The notes: generated from the letters alone by a model not told the origin. Counted from the stretch's first letter, positions 27,298 to 39,335 are shown. The stretch: DNA of 64,000 bases from Methylocystis sp. H62 (GCF_015709515.1 NZ_JADNQZ010000054.1:62001-126000); one strand, 5' to 3'. Numbers and translations: made by a program.

Positions 27298-27911
27298 TCG
27301 AAACGCTGCTGTGGACGCGCGACGAGGGCTTCGGCTTGGTGGCCGAACATCTCGCGCGGCTTGCGGCGTCGAGCGCTGCGCTCGGCTTCGCCGATGATGA
27401 GGCGCGAGTCCGCGATGCGCTGAACGCCGCTGTCGCGGTGACGTCGAACGGGCGCCTTCGCGTGCGGCTGGTCCTTGCGCGCGACGGAACGATCGAAACC
27501 AGCGTCACGCCGATCGAGCCGATTCCGCCCGATGCCGTCTGGCGCGTCGCCGTCGCAAAGCGGCGCTTTTCCTCCGCCGATCCCCTGTTGCGGCACAAGA
27601 CGACACGGCGCGCGCTCTATGAAGACGCGCTCGGCGAGGCGGCGCAGCGCTACGGGGCCGATGAAGTTCTCTTTCAAAATGAGCGCGACGAGCTGTGCGA
27701 AGCGGCGCGCTGCAACCTCTTCGCGCCTGAAGGCGAAACTTTGCTGACCCCGCCGCTGTCCTGCGGACTGTTGCCGGGAACGCTGCGCGCGGCGCTCATC
27801 GCGCAAGGACGCGCCCGCGAGTCCATCTTGCGGCTCGAAGATATTTCGCGATCAGAGTTTTTTCTCGGCAATTCGGTGCGCGGGCTGGTTCGCGCGCGGC
27901 TCGTCGATTAA
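27246..27911 (+). CDS. pabC: Aminodeoxychorismate lyase (PabC), class IV aminotransferase fold
   Basis: A 221-residue PLP enzyme that releases pyruvate from aminodeoxychorismate to give p-aminobenzoate. RHKTTRR near 118 carries the PLP lysine. ELCEAARCNLFAPEG and PPLSCGLLPGTLRAALI are the cofactor-binding blocks, and FLGNSVRGLVRARLV closes the active site. It is short compared with the usual 270 because the N-terminal segment is abbreviated. The start, ATG at 27246, lies inside pabB. The overlap and context with pabB support the lyase over a branched-chain aminotransferase. Confidence 0.87.
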   Translation: MSDQGALSDGRENDFGLIETLLWTRDEGFGLVAEHLARLAASSAALGFADDEARVRDALNAAVAVTSNGRLRVRLVLARDGTIETSVTPIEPIPPDAVWRVAVAKRRFSSADPLLRHKTTRRALYEDALGEAAQRYGADEVLFQNERDELCEAARCNLFAPEGETLLTPPLSCGLLPGTLRAALIAQGRARESILRLEDISRSEFFLGNSVRGLVRARLVD

Positions 27912-28246
27912 CCGGCTAGCAGGAGAAAAAGCGGCTCCTCTCGCTCCCGTCGATGCCGACAGACTTTAGCTGCGGAAATCAGCAGAATACCTGCCAAGAC
28001 GACCGGCGAAATAGCTTGACCATTTGGGAATGGCGGCGACGTCGCCCAGCGGCGCCGTCGTCGTCCTAGAAGCTACGACACTTAGCCTCGTCGCCTTATC
28101 GACAATTTATCGAAACACTGCGGCCGACTGCTTATCTCGGCGGGTTGGCCTCGTATGTTGACCATGAGCGTGTCGCCTCCCCACCAGAAAAAAGGCCGGG
28201 GCGCCGCCGATTCCGGCTTCAGTTAAAGATTGGCTTGCTGTGGGAT
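27912..28246. other. Intergenic region between convergent pabC and the spermidine-synthase-like gene
   Basis: About 335 bases between two converging genes. It contains no open frame I would defend and no RNA gene that I recognise. A stem followed by a T-run for the minus-strand gene is listed separately. Composition is slightly less GC-rich than the neighbours. Confidence 0.5.
28188..28217 (-). terminator. Probable intrinsic terminator downstream of the spermidine-synthase-like gene
   Basis: On the minus strand GCCGG pairs with CCGGC across a GC-rich loop and is followed by CTTTTTT. It lies 30 bases after the stop at 28247. The stem is only five certain pairs. Confidence 0.45.
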
Positions 28247-28933
28247 CTAAGGTGTCGAACCGAGAGGCGTCGCGATCCAGATGACGTGCCGGGCCCCGCC
28301 ACGTTGGCCGTTGGCGCGCACCTTGACTTCATCCACATGGAACCCGGCTTTGCGGAGGCGCGACGTGAAATTCCGATCCGGCCCCGATGACCAGACGGCC
28401 AACACCCCGTCACGGCGCAGCGCTTTGCGGGCCGCCCTCAATCCCTCGATATCGTAAAGTCCGTCATTGGCTTCGCGAGTCAGGCCCTCGGGGCCGTTAT
28501 CGACATCGAGAAGGATGGCGTCATACGTCGAGCGGCCAGACCGGATCAGGCGTCCAACATCCGCTTCCTCGATGCTCACGCGCGAATCCGTCAGGCTGGC
28601 GCCGAAGACTTCCGCCATCGGACCGCGCGCCCAGGCCACGACCGCGGGAATGAGTTCGGCGACAACAATCCGCGCTTTCGCGCCGAGGACGTCAAGCGCG
28701 GCGCGCAGCGTGAAGCCCATCCCCAGCCCGCCGATCAGAACGCACGGCTGTGGCCGCGCCTGAATTCTCTCGCAAGAGAGCGTGGCGAGCGCCTCCTCCG
28801 AGCCACTGAGGCGACTGTTCATCAGTTCGATATTGCCCAACATGATGGAGAATTCTGCGCCGCGACGCTTGAGGCGGAGTTCACCCTCGCCGCCGGGTAT
28901 CGGCGCCGTGTCGAGCAGGGTCCAGGGAATCAC
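28247..28933 (-). CDS. Spermidine synthase-like Rossmann-fold protein
   Basis: A 228-residue protein with the fold of the spermidine synthase/SAM methyltransferase family: VLIGGLGMGFTLRAAL (about 65-80) is the nucleotide loop, VVAELIPAVVAWARG the acidic second strand and ILLDVDNGPEGLT the fourth-strand motif. It lacks the N-terminal beta-hairpin tetramerisation domain in full length, starting directly at WTLLDTAPIP. The catalytic Asp of aminopropyltransferases may be represented by LLDVDN, but the exact GGG-x-G-x2-R/E pattern is altered. It may therefore act on another amine. The putrescine operon at 12.6-14.1 kb could supply a substrate, which is speculation. Confidence 0.7.
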   Translation of the reverse strand: MIPWTLLDTAPIPGGEGELRLKRRGAEFSIMLGNIELMNSRLSGSEEALATLSCERIQARPQPCVLIGGLGMGFTLRAALDVLGAKARIVVAELIPAVVAWARGPMAEVFGASLTDSRVSIEEADVGRLIRSGRSTYDAILLDVDNGPEGLTREANDGLYDIEGLRAARKALRRDGVLAVWSSGPDRNFTSRLRKAGFHVDEVKVRANGQRGGARHVIWIATPLGSTP

Positions 28934-29100
28934 TGATAACCCTTCGTTTGGTCGGGAAGCGCTTCATGCGACGCCATGCGATGACCTCGACGCGCTAAAT
29001 TCCGCAGTTCGCGCAGAGGCCGCAAAGTCTCCGCCGCGCTTTCAGGGTGCGGCCAATTGGTTTGTCGCGAGAGGCCGTTCGTTTTGCCGCGCTACACGTC

Positions 29101-30414
29101 TCACGTCTGTCCCGGCTTCAGGCGGTAGAAAATATGCCGGCCGATGACATCCATCTTTCTGAGCGCCCGCGCCCAGCGCGGATGGGCGTAATTAGCGTGG
29201 TAATGCGTCGAACGGCCGACGTCGGAGATGTAGGTTCGACCAACCATGACCTCCTTGGCGACGCGCACCGCCTGTTCCCAGGCGTCGCCTTCGGTGATGC
29301 GGAGCGACTTGCCCTCGCAGGCGAAGGAGAACTGGCAGCCGCGATAGCGATAGCGGTTCTGATAAACGACGCCGCAGACGCTTGCGGGATAAAGTCCGCT
29401 CTGGACGCGGTTGAGCACGACCTGCGCGACGGCCGCCTGCCCCGCCTCGGGCTCGCTGCGGGCCTCGAAATAGACGGCTTCCGCCAGGCAGCGGGCCTCG
29501 CGGCCAAGCTTTTCCGGATCGATCGAAGCGGCATAATCCGGACGTGACGCGCTCAACGCCGTGCCCGGCGACGACAGCGCCAGCGTCGCGCCGGGGAAAG
29601 ACGACACTTCGATGGGCACGGCGTCCGGCAGCGCCGGCGTCGAGGAGCCCAGCGCGACGGCGCGCGGCGTCTGCGGGCTTGCCCCATGAAGGGCGCGTTC
29701 GGTCAGCGCCTCCCGCCCGAGGTCGCGGGGCGCGTCGGCCGCCGTCGGCGTCGAGATTGATGAGCTTTGCGCCGGCGAGGCGGCCGCCATCGACTTTTGC
29801 GTCGTCGCCGGCTCCGGGGCGGCGCCCGCGTCCGCCTCTTCGAGCGCTTCGTCGCCTGGGGTTTTGCCGCGCGGCGCAAGCGGCGTCTCTGTCGGCCGCG
29901 TCGACTTGCCCTCAAGGCCGAAGGAGAGCGGCGGCGACTCGCTCAGCCCCAAATTCGCCGGCTGCGGCCGGCGCGTCTCGAAACCGGGCCGCATGGCGAC
30001 CACCGGATCGCCCTTGTGCCGCCGATCGACCTGAGGAAAGTGCTTCACCTCCGGCTTGAGATCGACATGCGGCTCGCGCTCGTCGGCAGCTGCGCCCTCC
30101 TCCTCCGGCGCGCCAACGCTAAGGCGCGCCTGCTGAATTTGGGCGCGGCTCGGGCCATAGAACCCGTAATCGCCGCTCGCCGCCTCGCTGAAGCCGAGCG
30201 TCATCGCCCCTGGCGCGCGCGCCGCAAGCGGAGAAACGCGCCAGTCGGCGACGGGGTCCTGCCCGGCGACCGCGGTGAAGGAGACCAGCATGCCGACGCC
30301 GAGCGCCCAAGGCGCCGTTACGCTGAAGACCCAGGGCGCAACCCCTCTGCGCACAAAACGCGTTCTCGACTGACGACGCATAGACTGATCCATGTGCGAC
30401 GGCGCGTCTGGCAA
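29101..30414 (-). CDS. SleB-type cell wall hydrolase with N-terminal membrane anchor
   Basis: The 437-residue protein begins with a basic segment and one membrane helix (VFSVTAPWALGVGMLVSFTAVAG, about 29-51). A long Pro/Ala-rich, low-complexity linker follows to about 300. The C-terminal Hydrolase_2 domain (about 305-437) starts LGREARCLAEAVYFEARSEP, with the catalytic Glu expected in EAVYFEARSE. It continues with VAQVVLNRVQSGLYP, CQFSFACEGK and YHANYAHPRWA. The family cleaves peptidoglycan glycan strands. Later ATGs at 30393 or 30381 are possible starts. It is single, in a GC-rich context. Confidence 0.88.
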   Translation of the reverse strand: MPDAPSHMDQSMRRQSRTRFVRRGVAPWVFSVTAPWALGVGMLVSFTAVAGQDPVADWRVSPLAARAPGAMTLGFSEAASGDYGFYGPSRAQIQQARLSVGAPEEEGAAADEREPHVDLKPEVKHFPQVDRRHKGDPVVAMRPGFETRRPQPANLGLSESPPLSFGLEGKSTRPTETPLAPRGKTPGDEALEEADAGAAPEPATTQKSMAAASPAQSSSISTPTAADAPRDLGREALTERALHGASPQTPRAVALGSSTPALPDAVPIEVSSFPGATLALSSPGTALSASRPDYAASIDPEKLGREARCLAEAVYFEARSEPEAGQAAVAQVVLNRVQSGLYPASVCGVVYQNRYRYRGCQFSFACEGKSLRITEGDAWEQAVRVAKEVMVGRTYISDVGRSTHYHANYAHPRWARALRKMDVIGRHIFYRLKPGQT

Positions 30415-30474
30415 GGCGCCGCGATTTGCGTCGCTCCGCCCCGGATGCGATCCTTCGCAAAACCTTATCGTTCA

Positions 30475-30954
30475 TTAGCCTTGCGGAACCGTTGCCGGGG
30501 CGGCGCCGCGATCGTGCCAGAATGACGCAGCGTGCGACCATTCGCCGATCAGATGCAGCGCGACCTCGCGCCGGTGCGGCCGCCGGCGGTGCTCGAAAAG
30601 AAAGACGCCCTGCCAAGTTCCAAGCGCCAGCGCGCCGCCAATGAGAGGAATCGAGAGTTGCGTCTGGGTGAGCGCGGCGCGGATATGCGCCGGCATGTCG
30701 TCGGCGCCTTCCGTATCATGGGCGTAATCCGCGCCTTCGGGCGCGAGCCGCGCGAAGACGGCTTCGAGATCGCGCAGCACGGTGGGATCGGCGTTTTCCT
30801 GAATGAGCAGCGACGCGGAGGTGTGGCGGCAGAACGCCGTCGCCAGCCCCTGCGTCATGCGCGCGGCGCGCGTAAAGTCGCGGACCGCCTCGGTAAATTC
30901 GTAAAATCCGCGCCCGGATGTGTCGATCCGCAGGAGTCGGCTCGTTTGTCGCAT
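30475..30954 (-). CDS. yjbQ: YjbQ/UPF0047 family protein
   Basis: A 159-residue protein of the small UPF0047 family, some members of which show weak thiamine-phosphate synthase activity. All signature blocks are present: HTSASLLIQENADPTVLRDLE, DYAHDTEGADDMPAHIRA and GTWQGVFLFEHR. The His and Glu/Asp residues in these blocks cluster around a metal-like site in solved homologues. ATG at 30954 (MRQTSRLLRI) begins the conserved core; the frame extends to 31029 without support. It is divergent from the cNMP-domain gene with about 107 bases between. Confidence 0.9.
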   Translation of the reverse strand: MRQTSRLLRIDTSGRGFYEFTEAVRDFTRAARMTQGLATAFCRHTSASLLIQENADPTVLRDLEAVFARLAPEGADYAHDTEGADDMPAHIRAALTQTQLSIPLIGGALALGTWQGVFLFEHRRRPHRREVALHLIGEWSHAASFWHDRGAAPATVPQG

Positions 30955-31061
30955 GGAGCGAATGTGCGAAAGCGCATGGGAAAGTCCAGTCCCGCACGCT
31001 TTTTGATCGCTTGTCTTGGTTGCGCGCAAAGGTTAAGCGCGGCGTAAGGATGGAAGCTGCA

Positions 31062-31733
31062 ATGTCCGAACTGATCGATACGCTCATGAGTTGGGCCGCG
31101 TCGGATACGGGAAAGACCGTCGGCGGGGTGGCGCTGACGGCGCTCGCCTGGGCGGAAGCGTCCACGGTCGTCGGCGCCGCTTACATGAAGCGGATGATCC
31201 CGTTGCGCATCACCGCGATGCTCGGCAATGTGCTCGGCGTGACCTTGGGGCTCATCATCGGCAGCCCGCCGACGATCGCCAAACATGCCATCAACCTGCC
31301 GCTCAATTTCACCCGCATGCGCGAAATGCGCAAGCTCATCGCCAGCGTGCGCGTAGCCAACGGCACCGACCTGAACATCGAATGGCTGAAGCCCTTCATG
31401 CATCCGCGCACCCTGCAACGCGGCGAAGCGGTCTTCATGAAGGGCGACGCAGCCGACGAGGCCTTCGTCGTCGTCGAAGGACAAGTCGAAATCGTCGAAC
31501 GCGGCGCGCTTCTCTCGCCCGGCGCCATTTTCGGCGAGATGGCGCTATTTACGACCAACGGCAAACGCACCGCGACGGCGCGCTGCAAGAGCGACGTCAG
31601 TCTGCTCGTCATCACCTATGAGCAGTTCGAACAGCTCTATTTTCAAAACCCCGAGTTCGGCCTGTATCTCGTGCGGCTGATCGTGCGCCGTTTCGAGATG
31701 AATCACCGCAACGAAGAACTGGAGAGCGCGTGA
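31062..31733 (+). CDS. Membrane-associated cyclic nucleotide-binding domain protein
   Basis: A 223-residue protein. Two hydrophobic stretches at about 13-35 and 41-60 suggest an N-terminal membrane hairpin. The cNMP domain occupies about 95-205: LQRGEAVFMKGDAADEAFVVVEGQVEIVERG, then the phosphate-binding cassette FGEMALFTTNGKRTATARC. The cassette Arg that contacts the cyclic phosphate may be the Arg of the KRTATA segment, so nucleotide binding is plausible. No DNA-binding domain follows. The ATG at 31062 is better spaced from AAGG/GGA than the ATG at 31050. Function unknown. Confidence 0.75.
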   Translation: MSELIDTLMSWAASDTGKTVGGVALTALAWAEASTVVGAAYMKRMIPLRITAMLGNVLGVTLGLIIGSPPTIAKHAINLPLNFTRMREMRKLIASVRVANGTDLNIEWLKPFMHPRTLQRGEAVFMKGDAADEAFVVVEGQVEIVERGALLSPGAIFGEMALFTTNGKRTATARCKSDVSLLVITYEQFEQLYFQNPEFGLYLVRLIVRRFEMNHRNEELESA

Positions 31734-31763
31734 GGCGCGGCGCCCGCGCGGCGTCTCTCCTGC

Positions 31764-31870
31764 GTCATGCCCGCGCGTGTCGCGGGGCGTCCACGCCGGG
31801 TGGTTCCGTAATGGCTGCAAGGCGCATGCAATGTTGACACGTGGATGGCCGGGACAAGCCCGGCCATGAC
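31764..31870. repeat. Dispersed palindromic element, GTCATGCCC type (copy 1)
   Basis: The stretch begins GTCATGCCCGCG with GGGCGTCCACGCC shortly after, and ends TGGATGGCCGGGACAAGCC then CGGCCATGAC, forming outer inverted ends. A related copy lies at 45190-45306. It sits between the cNMP gene and ppdK and is non-coding. Confidence 0.75.
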
Positions 31871-31895
31871 GGCGAAACGGCGCCTCCGCTCGCGA

Positions 31896-34574
<2,679 letters not shown>

Positions 34575-34792
34575 ACCTATTTCGTCCGGAAAGAGAGGCG
34601 GGCGCGGGACGCGCCGCGCCTTGGCGGTCTTGGGCGCTTCCTGCCGCGCCTGGGCGGCCGACGACGCCCCGCCTGCGCGGATCATCAAGCGCGCCGGAAG
34701 TTACGCTCAAATGACGCGCGTCCACAAGTTGGCGCATGACTCCTCAGGCGCTATTTTGGCCAGCGAGCGAAGAAATCCAGCCGAGGTCCGCG

Positions 34793-34984
34793 ATGATGAA
34801 AAGCGAACAGGATGACGCGCCGCGTCCGGCGGCTTTCGAGATCGGTCAGCCGCTCGATCTTCTGTCCGTCGCCGAACTCGACGAGCGCATCGAGCGACTG
34901 CGGCTAGAGATCGCCCGGCTCGAGGCCGCCCGCGCGGCGAAACAGGCGGCGAGCGCGGCGGCGGAAGCGTTCTTCAAGAAATGA
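34793..34984 (+). CDS. DUF1192 family small protein
   Basis: A 63-residue acidic-to-basic protein common in Alphaproteobacteria. The core FEIGQPLDLLSVAELDERIERLRLEIARLEA leads into an Ala-rich helix ending AFFKK. Residues 25-60 should form a single amphipathic coiled helix. ATG at 34793 is followed directly by a second ATG; GAGGT upstream supports this start. It is divergent from ppdK. The role is not established. Confidence 0.8.
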   Translation: MMKSEQDDAPRPAAFEIGQPLDLLSVAELDERIERLRLEIARLEAARAAKQAASAAAEAFFKK

Positions 34985-35091
34985 ACAGCGGTTACAGAGC
35001 GACGTATGCGCCTGCGCCAGCGCGCTGCTCGCGATGCTCGAACATCCTGCCGCCGCTGATGAAAGGCCCTATCCCGTCGCAGCGATCCCTC

Positions 35092-35220
35092 TCAAATTTT
35101 GCCGCTGGGGCCGGGTAATTTGCCGTAGCGGGGGAAAGCCTCCACGTCCCACTTTCCTCCTCCACACGCCGAAAGGGTTGCCAGCAAAAAGAGTGCGAAT
35201 CCTATGCGAAGGCGTTTCAT
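35092..35220 (-). CDS. Tiny putative lipoprotein (42 residues)
   Basis: The minus strand from the ATG at 35220 reads a short basic N-terminus (MKRLR), a hydrophobic stretch GFALFLLATLSA and a textbook lipobox LSAC, so Cys19 would become the lipidated first residue. The mature peptide is only 24 residues: CGGGKWDVEAFPRYGKLPGP and a short end. GAAGTGA lies 7 bases before the start. It is too short for most automatic gene callers. It may be a small envelope lipoprotein of the entericidin or LptM size class, but the sequence matches neither clearly. A second small candidate lies just upstream on the same strand. Confidence 0.55.
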   Translation of the reverse strand: MKRLRIGFALFLLATLSACGGGKWDVEAFPRYGKLPGPSGKI

Positions 35221-35260
35221 GTATATCACTTCATGTATGGGTGATTGATTCTTGCTTAAC

Positions 35261-35359
35261 TCAGAACGGCTTGCTCCACTTTACGGCGCATCCCGCACAC
35301 GTCGTAACAGCAAGAGTAATTACAACGGCTTTGACTAACCACAAATAATACCTATCCAT
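35261..35359 (-). CDS. Tiny putative membrane peptide or lipoprotein (32 residues)
   Basis: From the ATG at 35359 the minus strand encodes MDRYYLWLVKAVVITLAVTT followed by CAGCAVKWSKPF. A hydrophobic helix runs directly into a Cys-rich end; CAGC is a weak lipobox. There is no clear ribosome site. It shares a C...KW pattern with the neighbouring 42-residue reading, and the two are 40 bases apart on the same strand, which hints at related small envelope peptides. Low confidence on its own. Confidence 0.3.
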   Translation of the reverse strand: MDRYYLWLVKAVVITLAVTTCAGCAVKWSKPF

Positions 35360-35570
35360 CGGAAAGCCCAAAGTTGAGAAACGCAAATTCAAAGTGCCGA
35401 AGCGGAGCTTTACTGTCAAGAAAATTGAGCGCATCGCACTGACGGCGCTCGGATAGAATGTCCGTAGCATTCTCCATCGTGCGCTTGACAAATTCCGCGC
35501 GCCCGTGTGCTTGTCCGCGCGAAACGCTGGGTTTCGCGCGCCGGCGCCTTACCGCCTCCAGAGAGATAAA

Positions 35571-37352
35571 ATGCATCGCTACCGTTCGCATAATTGTGGA
35601 GAACCAAACGAGGCGCTCGTCGGCCAGAAAATCCGGCTCTCCGGCTGGTGCCATCGCATCCGCGATCATGGCGGCGTGCTGTTTATCGACCTGCGCGATC
35701 ACTACGGGTTGACGCAATGCGTCGTCGATCCCGATTCGCCCGCCTTCGCGCAGGCGGAGAAACTGCGCTCCGAATGGGTGGTGCGGCTCGACGGCGAGGT
35801 GAAGAAGCGTCCCGCCGGCACCGAAAACCCCGACATGCCGACAGGACAGGTCGAGGTTTACGTCACCGAGATCGAGGTGTTGGGCGCCGCCGCCGAATTG
35901 CCGGTGCCGGTCTTCGGCGACCAGCCCTATCCGGAAGACACGCGGCTCAAATATCGCTTCATCGATCTGCGGCGCGAGAAGCTGCACCAGAACATCATGC
36001 TGCGCGGCCGCATCGTCGACTCGATCCGCATGCGCATGAAGCAGGCGGGCTTCTTTGAATTCCAGACGCCGATCCTGACCGCTTCCTCGCCCGAGGGCGC
36101 GCGCGACTTTCTGGTGCCCTCGCGCCTGCATCCGGGGAAATTCTACGCGCTGCCGCAGGCGCCCCAGCAGTTCAAGCAGCTGATCATGGTCGCGGGCTTC
36201 GATCGCTATTTCCAGATCGCGCCCTGCTTTCGCGACGAGGACGCGCGCGCCGACCGCTCGCCGGGAGAGTTCTACCAGCTCGACGTCGAAATGAGCTTCG
36301 TGACGCAGGAAGACGTGTTCGGCGCGATCGAGCCGGTGCTGCGCGGCTTGTTCGAGGAATTCGCCAAAGGCAAGGCGGTCACGCAGAAATTCCCGCGCAT
36401 TTCCTTCCGCGAGTCGATGCTCAAATATGGCACCGACAAGCCGGATCTGCGCAATCCGCTGCTCATCGCCGACGTGTCGGAGGAATTCGCCCGCGAAGAC
36501 GTGAGCTTCAAGGCGTTCAAAGGCAAGACCGTGCGCGCCATCCCCGCGCCGGGCGCAGCCGCGCAGCCGCGCAGCTTCTTCGACAAATTGAACGACTGGG
36601 CGCGCAGCGAAGGCGCGCCGGGCCTCGGTTATGTGATCTTTGAGGAAGAAAGCGGCGCGCTCGCCGGCAAAGGCCCGATCGCGAAATTCATTCCCGCGGA
36701 GGCGCAGGCCGCGATCGCCGCCAAGGCGGGCGTCAAGGCGGGCGACGCGGTGTTCTTCTCCGCCGGAGAAGAGACCGCCGCCGCACGGCTCGCGGGCATG
36801 GCGCGCGTGCGCATCGGCGACGAACTCGGTCTATCGAAGAAAGACGTCTTCGAATTCTGCTGGATCGTCGACTTCCCGATGTACGAGTGGAACGAGGACG
36901 AGAAGAAGGTCGACTTCTCGCACAATCCCTTCTCGATGCCGCAAGGGGGCATGGAGGCGCTGGAAAATCAGGACCCGCTCACGATCCTCGCCTACCAATA
37001 TGACATCGTCTGCAACGGCGTGGAATTATCGTCCGGCGCGATCCGAAACCATCGTCCCGACGTCATGAAGAAGGCGTTCGAGATCGCTGGCTATGGCGAA
37101 GATGTGCTGATCGAGAAATTTGGCGGCATGTATCGCGCCTTCCAATATGGCGCGCCGCCGCATGGCGGCATCGCGCCCGGCGTCGACCGCATCGTCATGC
37201 TGCTCGCGGAAGAGGAAAACCTGCGCGAAGTGACGCTGTTCCCGATGAATCAGCGCGCCGAGGATTTGCTGATGGGCGCGCCGTCGGAAGCGACGATGAA
37301 GCATCTGCGCGAACTGCACATCCGGCTGAATCTGCCGGAGACCAAGGCGTAA
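35571..37352 (+). CDS. aspS: Aspartyl-tRNA synthetase
   Basis: A 593-residue class II synthetase that charges tRNA-Asp. The OB-fold anticodon domain is at about 1-110 ([19 protein letters not shown]). Motif 2 is [19 protein letters not shown] at about 221-240. The GAD insertion domain follows at about 300-415, and motif 3 is [14 protein letters not shown] near 535-550. AGAGAGA precedes the ATG at 35571. The bacterial architecture with the GAD insert is complete. Whether it also charges tRNA-Asn depends on gatCAB, which is not in the window. Confidence 0.97.
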   Translation: MHRYRSHNCGEPNEALVGQKIRLSGWCHRIRDHGGVLFIDLRDHYGLTQCVVDPDSPAFAQAEKLRSEWVVRLDGEVKKRPAGTENPDMPTGQVEVYVTEIEVLGAAAELPVPVFGDQPYPEDTRLKYRFIDLRREKLHQNIMLRGRIVDSIRMRMKQAGFFEFQTPILTASSPEGARDFLVPSRLHPGKFYALPQAPQQFKQLIMVAGFDRYFQIAPCFRDEDARADRSPGEFYQLDVEMSFVTQEDVFGAIEPVLRGLFEEFAKGKAVTQKFPRISFRESMLKYGTDKPDLRNPLLIADVSEEFAREDVSFKAFKGKTVRAIPAPGAAAQPRSFFDKLNDWARSEGAPGLGYVIFEEESGALAGKGPIAKFIPAEAQAAIAAKAGVKAGDAVFFSAGEETAAARLAGMARVRIGDELGLSKKDVFEFCWIVDFPMYEWNEDEKKVDFSHNPFSMPQGGMEALENQDPLTILAYQYDIVCNGVELSSGAIRNHRPDVMKKAFEIAGYGEDVLIEKFGGMYRAFQYGAPPHGGIAPGVDRIVMLLAEEENLREVTLFPMNQRAEDLLMGAPSEATMKHLRELHIRLNLPETKA

Positions 37353-37377
37353 GCGCACGCACCATTACTTATTGCAT

Positions 37378-37419
37378 GGCTGGCCGCCGCTTGCCTGCGT
37401 CGGCAAGCGGCGGCCAGCC
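37378..37419. terminator. Perfect 18-bp hairpin between convergent genes
   Basis: GGCTGGCCGCCGCTTGCC (37378-37395) and its exact reverse complement (37402-37419) flank a 6-base loop. It lies 25 bases after aspS and 17 bases before the end of the convergent gene. No T-run follows on either side, so it may slow polymerase, stabilise 3' ends or be a REP-like element. Confidence 0.6.
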
Positions 37420-37436
37420 GCGCGGCGGCCCCGATC

Positions 37437-37784
37437 TCAGTAGCGATCCACGCCACGCCTGTTGTCGCGCCACGAGTCGCGCCTGTCGTAGCGGCCACTG
37501 CCATAATATCCGTTGCGGCCTGCCCTACCTTCGAATTCCTTGTTCGTCAGTTTGAAGTTCTGATCGAACGTGAGATCGTAGCGCTTGCCGTTTTGACATT
37601 TCGCGTTGTCGACTTCGAATTTTCCGTCGTCAAATTCCATCTTGCCGCCGGAGCACTGCGCGTCCTTCATCGCTGAACGGATGCTGGATTTCTCTTCGCG
37701 GGTGAGCCGACGGTCGGCCTGGGCCGGCGTCGCCGCCATGCCGACGAGCCCGAGAAGCGCGATGCACGTCACGAGAGTACGCAT
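37437..37784 (-). CDS. Small exported protein, family not recognised
   Basis: A 115-residue protein with a clear signal peptide (MRTLVTCIALLGLVGMAATPAQA). The mature part begins DRRLTREEKSSIRSAMKDAQCSGGKM and contains two Cys about 20 apart (DAQCSGG and NAKCQNG), which could form a disulfide. The C-terminal third is rich in Arg, Gly and Tyr (RNGYYGSGRYDRRDSWRDNR) and likely disordered. AAAGG precedes the ATG at 37784. The pattern of a short DUF with N-terminal EEK helix and central Cys pair is common in Rhizobiales, but no function is known to me. Confidence 0.7.
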   Translation of the reverse strand: MRTLVTCIALLGLVGMAATPAQADRRLTREEKSSIRSAMKDAQCSGGKMEFDDGKFEVDNAKCQNGKRYDLTFDQNFKLTNKEFEGRAGRNGYYGSGRYDRRDSWRDNRRGVDRY

Positions 37785-38023
37785 GTTCGAACCCTTTCTC
37801 TTGCAGCCGGAACCAGGCCACGGCTGCGCCATGCCGCTCAAAGGCGAGCGAGCGATCTGCGGCCATATGAGGCCCCAGCAGCGATGGGAAAGGGGGTCGC
37901 GCAGGTTTTCGGCGCTCCGCTTGCCTCTCCTGGCTTGCTCCCCTATAAGCGCCGCGGCGCTTGCGTTTCCGACACCCCTGGAGGCGAAGCAGCGCCTTTT
38001 CTTTTGACATGAAGGACACCGAT

Positions 38024-38665
38024 ATGGCCGAGACCAAGAAGCTCGCGGCCACGGTGCGCAGCGGGACAGGCAAGGGGGCCGCCCGCAGCGTTCGCCGTGA
38101 GGGTCGCATACCAGCAGTGCTCTATGGCGGCGGCGAAGCGCCGCAGCCGCTCTCGCTCGAGAAAAAGAGCCTCTCCCAGCTGATCTTCGCTGGGCATTTT
38201 CTCACGACGATCTTCGAACTCGACGTCGACGGCAAGAAGGAGCGCGCCATCCCGCGCGACTATCAGCTTGACGTCATCAAAGACACGCCGATGCACGTGG
38301 ATTTCCTGCGCCTGAAGCCGGGTTCGCGGCTGCGCGTGCAAGTGCCGGTGCATTTCATCAACCAGGAAGCGGCGCCTGGCATCAAGCGCGGCGGCGCGCT
38401 CAACATCGTCTATCACACGGTGGAGATGTGGGTGCCGGCGGACAATATTCCGGAGGCCATCACCGCCGACCTGACGGGCTTGGACTTCAATGATTCGCTG
38501 CATATTTCGGCGATTCCGCTGCCGGAGGGCTGCAAGCCCACGAATCCCGACAAGAATTTCACCGTCGCGAGCCTAACGCCGCCGGCGGGCGGCGGCGCCG
38601 AGGAGGCTCCAGCCGCGGCGGCTGCGCCTGCGGCCGCTCCCGCCAAGGATGAAAAGAAGAAGTAA
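38024..38665 (+). CDS. rplY: Large ribosomal subunit protein bL25 (general stress protein Ctc)
   Basis: The 213-residue protein binds 5S rRNA in the 50S subunit. The N-terminal L25 domain (about 1-95) begins [33 protein letters not shown], and the C-terminal TL5/Ctc domain (about 100-185) contains [20 protein letters not shown] tail rich in Ala, Pro and Lys ends the chain. ATG at 38024 has AAGGA at -12; upstream in-frame ATG at 38009 is less likely. It is followed by a strong terminator and then pth, the standard rplY-pth order. Confidence 0.95.
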   Translation: MAETKKLAATVRSGTGKGAARSVRREGRIPAVLYGGGEAPQPLSLEKKSLSQLIFAGHFLTTIFELDVDGKKERAIPRDYQLDVIKDTPMHVDFLRLKPGSRLRVQVPVHFINQEAAPGIKRGGALNIVYHTVEMWVPADNIPEAITADLTGLDFNDSLHISAIPLPEGCKPTNPDKNFTVASLTPPAGGGAEEAPAAAAAPAAAPAKDEKKK

Positions 38666-38687
38666 GCGCTGCGAAGCTTACCGTGAT

Positions 38688-38714
38688 AATGGCCGGGTTC
38701 GCCCGGCCATTTTT
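38688..38714 (+). terminator. Intrinsic terminator with UUCG loop after rplY
   Basis: AATGGCCGGG and CCCGGCCATT form a 10-bp stem closed by a TTCG tetraloop and followed by TTTT. It sits 22 bases after the rplY stop and only 15 bases before the pth start, so pth expression depends on read-through or an internal promoter. Confidence 0.85.
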
Positions 38715-38729
38715 ATGTCAGAGGCTCAC

Positions 38730-39335
38730 ATGCTGCTCCTTGTCGGACTGGGCAATCCCGGACGCGCCTACGCCAAGAACCGGCACAATATCGGCTTTAT
38801 GGCGCTCGAAGCGATCGCCAAGCGACACGGCTTTCCACAAGCGCGGGCGCGCTTCCGGGGCCTCGTCAGCGAAGGGGCGATCGGCGGCGAAAAGGTCATG
38901 CTCCTGCAGCCGCAGACCTTTATGAACGAGAGCGGCCGTTCGGTCGGCGAAGCCGCGCGTTTTCACAAGATCGGCGTCGATGAGATCGTGGTTCTTCACG
39001 ACGAACTCGATCTCGCGCCGGCCAAATGCCGGATCAAGACAGGCGGCGGCGTCGCAGGCCACAACGGGCTGCGCTCGATCACCGCGCATATCGGCAACGA
39101 CTATAAACGGCTGCGGCTCGGCATCGGCCACCCTGGCGATAAGGCGCTGGTCCATGCTTATGTGCTCAGCGATTTCGCCAAAAGCGAGGAGCCCTGGGTG
39201 GCGGCGCTCTGCGACGCGATCGCCGAAAACGCCGGACTGCTCGTCACGGGCGACGACGCCGGACTGCAGAATCGGCTGCACCTCGCCATGGACGCGAAGG
39301 GCTTTGGCGCTGTGAAGCGGATCGGCGCGCAATAG
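38730..39335 (+). CDS. pth: Peptidyl-tRNA hydrolase
   Basis: A 201-residue enzyme that frees tRNA from peptidyl-tRNA released by stalled ribosomes. [19 protein letters not shown] supplies the catalytic His, [10 protein letters not shown] the conserved Asn, and [28 protein letters not shown] the catalytic Asp and substrate loop. AGAGG lies 7 bases before the ATG at 38730. It is next to ssrA and sspB, so three functions dealing with stalled translation sit within 1.7 kb. Whether that reflects co-regulation is unknown. Confidence 0.96.
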   Translation: MLLLVGLGNPGRAYAKNRHNIGFMALEAIAKRHGFPQARARFRGLVSEGAIGGEKVMLLQPQTFMNESGRSVGEAARFHKIGVDEIVVLHDELDLAPAKCRIKTGGGVAGHNGLRSITAHIGNDYKRLRLGIGHPGDKALVHAYVLSDFAKSEEPWVAALCDAIAENAGLLVTGDDAGLQNRLHLAMDAKGFGAVKRIGAQ

